The position numbers and the translations under genes were made by a program. The notes beneath the pieces are model-generated. The model had not been told where the DNA came from, did not search any database, and saw only the letters and a list, made by a program, of their open reading frames with translations. Below, piece by piece: positions 41,289-45,347 of a stretch of DNA of 45,347 bases (positions are counted from its first letter, which is position 1; each line of letters opens with the position of its first letter). Origin of the DNA: Streptomyces sp. 8L (lineage in GTDB: Bacteria; Actinomycetota; Actinomycetes; Streptomycetales; Streptomycetaceae); the NCBI RefSeq assembly GCF_020176795.1, contig NZ_JAIUKE010000041.1:1-45347 (forward strand), in the 5' to 3' direction.

Positions 41289-42443
41289 ATGACCACAGCA
41301 CAGACCCGCCCGGCCCCGCTGGGCAGCCGGCCAGGTCAGGTGGACGTTCAGGTCATCGACACCGACGTCCATGTCGAACCGCGCTCGTTCGAGGAGTTGA
41401 TCTCCTATCTCGACGCGCCGTGGCGGACCCGTTCGGTCATCGAGCGCGTTCCGTTCGCCCGCTCGACGTACAAGACCCTGGACGGCGGCGGCCGCAAGGA
41501 CGCCGTCCCCGACGAGGGCGACATCGGTTCCGACCCCGAGATGGTGGGGCGTCAGCTGTTCGTCGACGACCCGATCGACTACGCCCTCCTGCTGCCGTGG
41601 AGCTTTCGCGGCTTCACCGTCGACCCGGCCCTCGACACCGCGCTCGCCGCTGCGGTGAACCGGTGGCAGTCCGAGACGTGGCTCTCCGAGTACAACACGG
41701 AGAACCGCTACGTCGGCTCCATCACCATCGCCATCGACGACCCGGTCTCGGCCGCCGCCGAGATCGAGAAGTGGGCCGGGCACCCCGGCTTCCGTCAGGT
41801 CATGATCGGCCACTACGGGCTCCGCCCCTTCGGCCACCGGATGTACGACCCGATCTGGAAGGCCGCCGCGAAGCACCACCTCCCCGTCGGCGTGCACTTC
41901 CGGGGCGGCGCCACCCAGCCCCTGGGCTGGACCTCCACCGGACCGCTGCAGTACTTCGTGGAGTACCACTCCCTGATCGCGCCGATGGCGTACGCGGCGC
42001 ACCTCGGCAGCTGGATCTGCAACGGTGTCATGGACCGCTACCCGGACCTCAAGGTGCTGTTCATCGAGGGCGGCTTCCTCTGGTACAAGCCGATCATCGA
42101 CCGGCTGGAGCGGCAGTGGAAGCACACCGCGAAGGAGCTGGACTGCCGCAAGACGCCGTACGAGTACGTGCGCGACCACTTCCGCTGGGCCTCCCAGCCC
42201 ATCGAGGAGTCGACCGACCCGCGCCAGATCGCCGCACTCTTCGACGAGGCCAACGCACGCGAGCTGCTGCTCTTCTCCAGCGACTACCCGCACTACGACT
42301 ACGACCCGCCGAGCAAGGCGCTGCCGCGCGGCCTGAGCGAGGAGACGAGGAAGCGCATCTTGTCAGGGAACGCGCGCGAGCTCTACGGCCTGCCCGCCAC
42401 CCGGCCGGCCGACCGCTTCGACGACATGGCGGGCCGGCTGTGA
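41289..42443 (+). CDS. Amidohydrolase-family (ACMSD-like) protein 1
   Basis: A 384-residue TIM-barrel metalloenzyme of the amidohydrolase_2 family, which includes ACMSD, LigW and gamma-resorcylate decarboxylases and LigJ/LigI-type hydrolases. Metal ligands: VIDTDVHVEPRSFEEL (DxH), HHLPVGVHFRGGATQPLG (His), YAAHLGSWICNGVMDRYPDL (His) and LLLFSSDYPHYDYDPPSKAL (Asp). ATG 41289 (GGGAG about ten bases upstream) is preferred to GTG 41280. Decarboxylation or hydrolysis of an aromatic acid is expected. It overlaps the next gene by four bases (GTGA). Confidence 0.85.
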   Translation: MTTAQTRPAPLGSRPGQVDVQVIDTDVHVEPRSFEELISYLDAPWRTRSVIERVPFARSTYKTLDGGGRKDAVPDEGDIGSDPEMVGRQLFVDDPIDYALLLPWSFRGFTVDPALDTALAAAVNRWQSETWLSEYNTENRYVGSITIAIDDPVSAAAEIEKWAGHPGFRQVMIGHYGLRPFGHRMYDPIWKAAAKHHLPVGVHFRGGATQPLGWTSTGPLQYFVEYHSLIAPMAYAAHLGSWICNGVMDRYPDLKVLFIEGGFLWYKPIIDRLERQWKHTAKELDCRKTPYEYVRDHFRWASQPIEESTDPRQIAALFDEANARELLLFSSDYPHYDYDPPSKALPRGLSEETRKRILSGNARELYGLPATRPADRFDDMAGRL

Positions 42444-43483
42444 TCATCGACTGCGCCGTCCACCCCGTCCTGCCCAACGAGGAGTTCAACCGCGAGGTCG
42501 GCGGGCCGTGGAACCTGCTCGCCCTGCCGAGCCTCTACGGCGACCGGTACGCGGCACCGTTCGACCAGCTGGCCGTGGACGAGGCCGAGGCGGCGAGCCC
42601 CGCGGCGATCGCCGACCGGCTCCTGAACGGCGCCGGGGCCGACTACGCCGTGCTCGCTCCCACGGCACGCGGCTACTGGCCCAACCCGCAGCAGGCGGCG
42701 GCGGTTTCGAGCGCTGCGAACCGGATGACGGCGAAGCTGCTCGACACCCCCGAGGCCGACGGCAGGTTCCTCGGCTCCATCCGCCTGTCGATGAACGACA
42801 CCGACACGGCCCTGCGCGAGATCGACCGCTGGGCCGACGACGACAGGTTCGTGCAGCTCGTCGTCCCGGCGCGGGCCCTTGCCACCTACGGCGAGCAGCG
42901 GTTCTTCCCCATCTGGCGGGCCGCGGTCGAGCGGGGCCTCGTGGTGTTCGTCCACGACGACCTGGGCATGCTGGTGGAGCCGCCCCCCACGCAGGTCGGC
43001 TTCCCGAGCTTCTTCTCGGAGGTGCACGCTCTCCGGCCGCTGTCGGGCATCACCCACCTCACCAGCTTCATCGTCGCCGGTGTCTTCGAGCGCCTGCCCG
43101 AGCTCCGCGTCGTGTTCGGTGACGTGAGCGTGCACGCGGCGCGGTCGCTCGCGATCAGGACGGACAAGGACTGGCAGTCCGACCGCCTGGAGGTCCCGTG
43201 GGTGAGCGGGGCACCGACGAGCTACCTGCAACGGCACGTCCGCTTCATCACCCAGCCCGAGGACACCGTCTCCCCGCACAGCGCCCGTGCCGCGGGCTCC
43301 GTCGGCGGGGACAACTCCTCGCTGGTGATGTACGGCAGCCGCCACCCCTACTGGGACGGGGTGGGCACCGACGAGGTGTTCCCCGACTGGTCCGCGCAGG
43401 ACCGGGACCGCGTCCTGGCCGGCAACGCGGCGGAGTTCTACCCGCGGCTCGCGGCGCGTATCGCCGCCGCGCCGAGCGCATGA
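42440..43483 (+). CDS. Amidohydrolase-family protein 2, altered active site
   Basis: A 347-residue homologue of the same family, start GTG 42440 overlapping protein 1. It keeps IIDCAVHPVLPNEEFNR (D...H), GLVVFVHDDLGMLVEPPP (His) and LSGITHLTSFIVAGVFERLP (His). The position of the catalytic Asp (SSDYPHYD in protein 1) reads LVMYGSRHPYWDGVGTDEVF, an Arg. Hence it may be a non-catalytic or differently acting partner of protein 1. Overlapping genes of such pairs often form heteromers. Confidence 0.82.
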   Translation: MIIDCAVHPVLPNEEFNREVGGPWNLLALPSLYGDRYAAPFDQLAVDEAEAASPAAIADRLLNGAGADYAVLAPTARGYWPNPQQAAAVSSAANRMTAKLLDTPEADGRFLGSIRLSMNDTDTALREIDRWADDDRFVQLVVPARALATYGEQRFFPIWRAAVERGLVVFVHDDLGMLVEPPPTQVGFPSFFSEVHALRPLSGITHLTSFIVAGVFERLPELRVVFGDVSVHAARSLAIRTDKDWQSDRLEVPWVSGAPTSYLQRHVRFITQPEDTVSPHSARAAGSVGGDNSSLVMYGSRHPYWDGVGTDEVFPDWSAQDRDRVLAGNAAEFYPRLAARIAAAPSA

Positions 43484-43523
43484 CACCGACACGGCGGAAG
43501 ACCCGGAAGACGAGGTAGAGCAC

Positions 43524-43949
43524 ATGCGGTTTGTAGTGGGCGCGGCGGCCGACCTGCCGCCCGGCTCGTCGAGGATCGTGTACCCGGACAAGGTCAAGAG
43601 CGGTGTCGGTGTGTTCAACATCGACGGTGAGTACTACGCGCTCAAGAACACCTGTCCCCACATGGGCGGCCCACTCTGCAAGGGCCGGGTGCGCGGTACG
43701 TCCGAGGCCGCGGCGAACGCCGAGGGCCAGCCCGAGATGCGGTGGGTGCGCCAGGGCGAGATCGTCTCCTGCCCCTGGCACCACTGGGAGTTCGACATCA
43801 AGTCCGGACGGACGATCTTCACGTCCCGGCAGAAGGTGCGGGGCTACCCCGTCGAGGTGGTGCCCGCCGATGTCCTCCAGCGCCTGAAGGAGGGCGTGGA
43901 GACCGTCCCCGTCTCGGTCGAGGGCGCCACGGTCGTCATCGACGTATGA
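43524..43949 (+). CDS. Rieske [2Fe-2S] ferredoxin
   Basis: A 141-residue single-domain Rieske protein. Cluster ligands are CPHMGG (Cys44, His46) and CPWHHWEFD (Cys83, His86). Between them lies an extended insert (GRVRGTSEAAANAEGQPEMR). No mononuclear-iron catalytic domain follows, so it is an electron carrier rather than an oxygenase alpha subunit. Its electron donor is presumably the PDR/VanB-type reductase 71 bases downstream. The terminal oxygenase is not in the window; the operon is cut by an insertion sequence. Confidence 0.88.
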   Translation: MRFVVGAAADLPPGSSRIVYPDKVKSGVGVFNIDGEYYALKNTCPHMGGPLCKGRVRGTSEAAANAEGQPEMRWVRQGEIVSCPWHHWEFDIKSGRTIFTSRQKVRGYPVEVVPADVLQRLKEGVETVPVSVEGATVVIDV

Positions 43950-44019
43950 CCCTCGCCCCCGGTGCGGCGCCCGGCGCCGCCGCCACGACGGCAGCGCCCC
44001 AGTTCACCAAGGAGTACCG

Positions 44020-44979
44020 ATGCCTGAAAGCGACCTCGAACTCGTGGTCACGGGCACAGAGTCCGTGGCCAAGGGAATCCTCGGGATCACCCTCGCGTCT
44101 CCGGACGGAGCCGAGCTTCCGGCCTGGACCCCCGGAGCGCACATCGACCTCCGCTTCACCTCCAGGGGCACGGAGTTCGTGCGGCAGTACTCGCTCTGCG
44201 GCAGGCCCGAGGACCGGCGGCAGTGGCAGATCGCCGTGCTGCACGTGCCCGACGGCCGCGGTGGTTCGATCCACATCCACGAGGCCTTCGCCGAGGGAAG
44301 CGCGGTCCGTGTCGCGGGACCGCGCAACACCTTCACCCTGGTGCCGGCGGGCAGCTACCTGTTCATCGCAGGCGGCATCGGCATCACCCCCGTACTGCCG
44401 ATGATCAGGGAGGCCGCCGCGACGGGCGCGGACTGGCGGCTCGTGTACTGCGGCCGCTCCGTCGACTCCATGGCCTTCATCGACGACGTGCTCGCGCTGG
44501 GCTCGGAGAAGGTGCTGGTCCAGGCGAGCGGGGTGGCGGGCCGGGCCGATCTGGCCGCCCACATCGACCGGGCGGACCCGGAGGCCGAGGTCTACTGCTG
44601 CGGGCCCGCTCCCATGCTTGACGCGGTCGAGGAACACTGCGCGTCCCGGCCCACGAACCGGCTCCACACGGAGCGGTTCTCCCGCAGGCAGGACGCGCAG
44701 GAGGGGGAGGCCACCGCCTTCGAGGTGGAGTTCGCCCGCTCCGGCGTCGCGGTGACCGTCCCCGCCGACCGGTCCATCCTCGACATGGCGGAGGAGGCGG
44801 GTGTCGACATCGAGTCGTCCTGCCAGGAGGGCATCTGCGGCACGTGCGAGACGGCGGTGGTCGCGGGCGTCCCCGACCACCGCGACGAGGTGCTCAGCGA
44901 GGAGGAGCGCGCCGGGGGCCGCACCATGATGGTGTGTGTATCCCGGTCGTGCTCGGCCCGCCTCGTCCTTGACGCGTGA
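44020..44979 (+). CDS. PDR/VanB-family oxidoreductase (FMN, NAD, plant-type 2Fe-2S)
   Basis: A 319-residue reductase. Domains in order: flavin-binding barrel (WTPGAHIDLRF, FVRQYSLCGRPEDRR), NAD domain (GSYLFIAGGIGITPVLPMIR, VYCCGPAPMLDAVEEH) and a C-terminal plant-type ferredoxin with Cys268, Cys273, Cys276 and Cys306 (ESSCQEGICGTCETAV ... MMVCVSRSC). This is the phthalate dioxygenase reductase/VanB layout. It passes electrons from NADH to a Rieske oxygenase or the Rieske ferredoxin upstream. ATG 44020 with AAGGAG upstream. Confidence 0.92.
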   Translation: MPESDLELVVTGTESVAKGILGITLASPDGAELPAWTPGAHIDLRFTSRGTEFVRQYSLCGRPEDRRQWQIAVLHVPDGRGGSIHIHEAFAEGSAVRVAGPRNTFTLVPAGSYLFIAGGIGITPVLPMIREAAATGADWRLVYCGRSVDSMAFIDDVLALGSEKVLVQASGVAGRADLAAHIDRADPEAEVYCCGPAPMLDAVEEHCASRPTNRLHTERFSRRQDAQEGEATAFEVEFARSGVAVTVPADRSILDMAEEAGVDIESSCQEGICGTCETAVVAGVPDHRDEVLSEEERAGGRTMMVCVSRSCSARLVLDA

Positions 44980-45064
44980 CGCGCCCTTGGAGCATCGATG
45001 GCTCTTGAACATCCCTTCAGAACAGTGCAGTTGATGGAAACCCACAAGTGAGGAGTTGATCGCG

Positions 45065-45270
45065 ATGACCTCCGCAGCCCCCAGGACGGATGAGTCGGCG
45101 GAGCACGGCGACCGCCCGCGCCACCAGCAGGTCCTGCAGGAGCGCGGCCCGGCGACCGGGCGGATCTCCGGCATCAACCACCTGGTGATGTTCGCCAAGG
45201 ACATGGACGAGGGGGTGCGGTTCTACCGTGACGTCCTCGGCCTGCGCGTGGTGCGGACCATGAGCTTTAG
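45065..45270 (+). pseudogene. VOC-family (extradiol dioxygenase-like) gene cut by an insertion
   Basis: ATG 45065 with GAGGAG upstream. The protein starts MTSAAPRTDESAEHGDRPRH and enters a VOC fold: GRISGINHLVMFAKDMDEGV, RFYRDVLGLRVVRTMS, with His of INHLVMF as the first metal ligand. After about 68 codons the sequence changes to IS DNA (RSHLIW and stop). The remaining ligands are lost, so this copy is disrupted. Confidence 0.8.
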
Positions 45271-45347
45271 AAGTCATCTCATTTGGTGAGGCGTCGGTAG
45301 CAGATGAGAGTTGCGGCGATGCCTGCGAAGGCGAGGAAGTGTTCTGC
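45268..45347 (-). mobile_element. End of an IS5-like insertion sequence with transposase C-terminus
   Basis: The minus strand reads AEHFLAFAGIAATLICYRRL then TK and a TGA (45281-45279), the C-terminal end of IS5-family transposases of Streptomyces. The IS end (about AGAAGTCATCTCATTTGG, from about 45269) directly follows the broken VOC frame. The remainder lies beyond the window. Confidence 0.75.

Noticed and set aside
41420..43483. Single 687-codon frame covering both amidohydrolases
   Set aside because: Its first half is an Arg/Pro-rich off-frame reading of amidohydrolase 1; only the part from GTG 42440 is real.

Overview
The window has high GC, GTG and TTG starts, four-base start/stop overlaps, and xis/int, DUF7848, SUKH-3 and NiCoT/SodF gene types, all pointing to an actinomycete, most likely Streptomyces. 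The many broken genes, mobile-element remains and catabolic modules suggest an accessory region (chromosome arm or large plasmid). All identifications come from reading the sequence; no database search was run.

Bases 1-11,224 are mostly a graveyard. They hold a deleted xis/int pair, a serine-recombinase tail, a second integrase tail, two polymorphic-toxin tips with immunity genes, an XRE regulator with three lesions, a truncated RHS/HINT toxin and a broken ApeA-like HEPN defence gene. Intact genes stand among the wrecks: a Nudix hydrolase, a small DUF7848 pair, an immunity protein, and a GntR regulator with two cupins.

Bases 11,342-18,080 form a metal-responsive block. A tsaD-alaS operon, a NiCoT nickel/cobalt transporter followed by a Fur-family regulator, and an Fe-type superoxide dismutase each have a TTGC-N9-GCAA palindrome close upstream. 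This matches the published Streptomyces Nur (nickel) box. The placement of tRNA genes under such a box is the most striking observation here.

Bases 19,120-27,552 look like a catabolic island for a nitrogen heterocycle. It has an NCS1 permease and a SnoaL/flavin-reductase fusion on one strand. Divergently, overlapping genes encode two AA_synth (DUF1185) proteins, an alpha/beta hydrolase, an aldehyde dehydrogenase, a 4-OT-type tautomerase and a luciferase-like monooxygenase, followed by a GntR regulator. The set parallels the Rut (uracil) and Pyr (pyridine) ring-cleavage pathways but matches neither.

Bases 27,553-38,336 carry small regulator/target pairs: AKR/TetR, FUSC exporter plus isochorismatase-like protein with MarR, and an NAD(P)-binding reductase with TetR. 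A TsaC-type protein, a thiolase and several decayed fragments lie between them. Three of these regulators have visible palindromic operators.

Bases 38,337-45,347 hold a GntR regulator fused in frame to a membrane segment and, divergently, a second catabolic operon: CapA-like protein, two amidohydrolases, a Rieske ferredoxin, a PDR/VanB-type reductase and a VOC dioxygenase-like gene. The VOC gene is cut after about 68 codons by an IS5-like element that runs out of the window.
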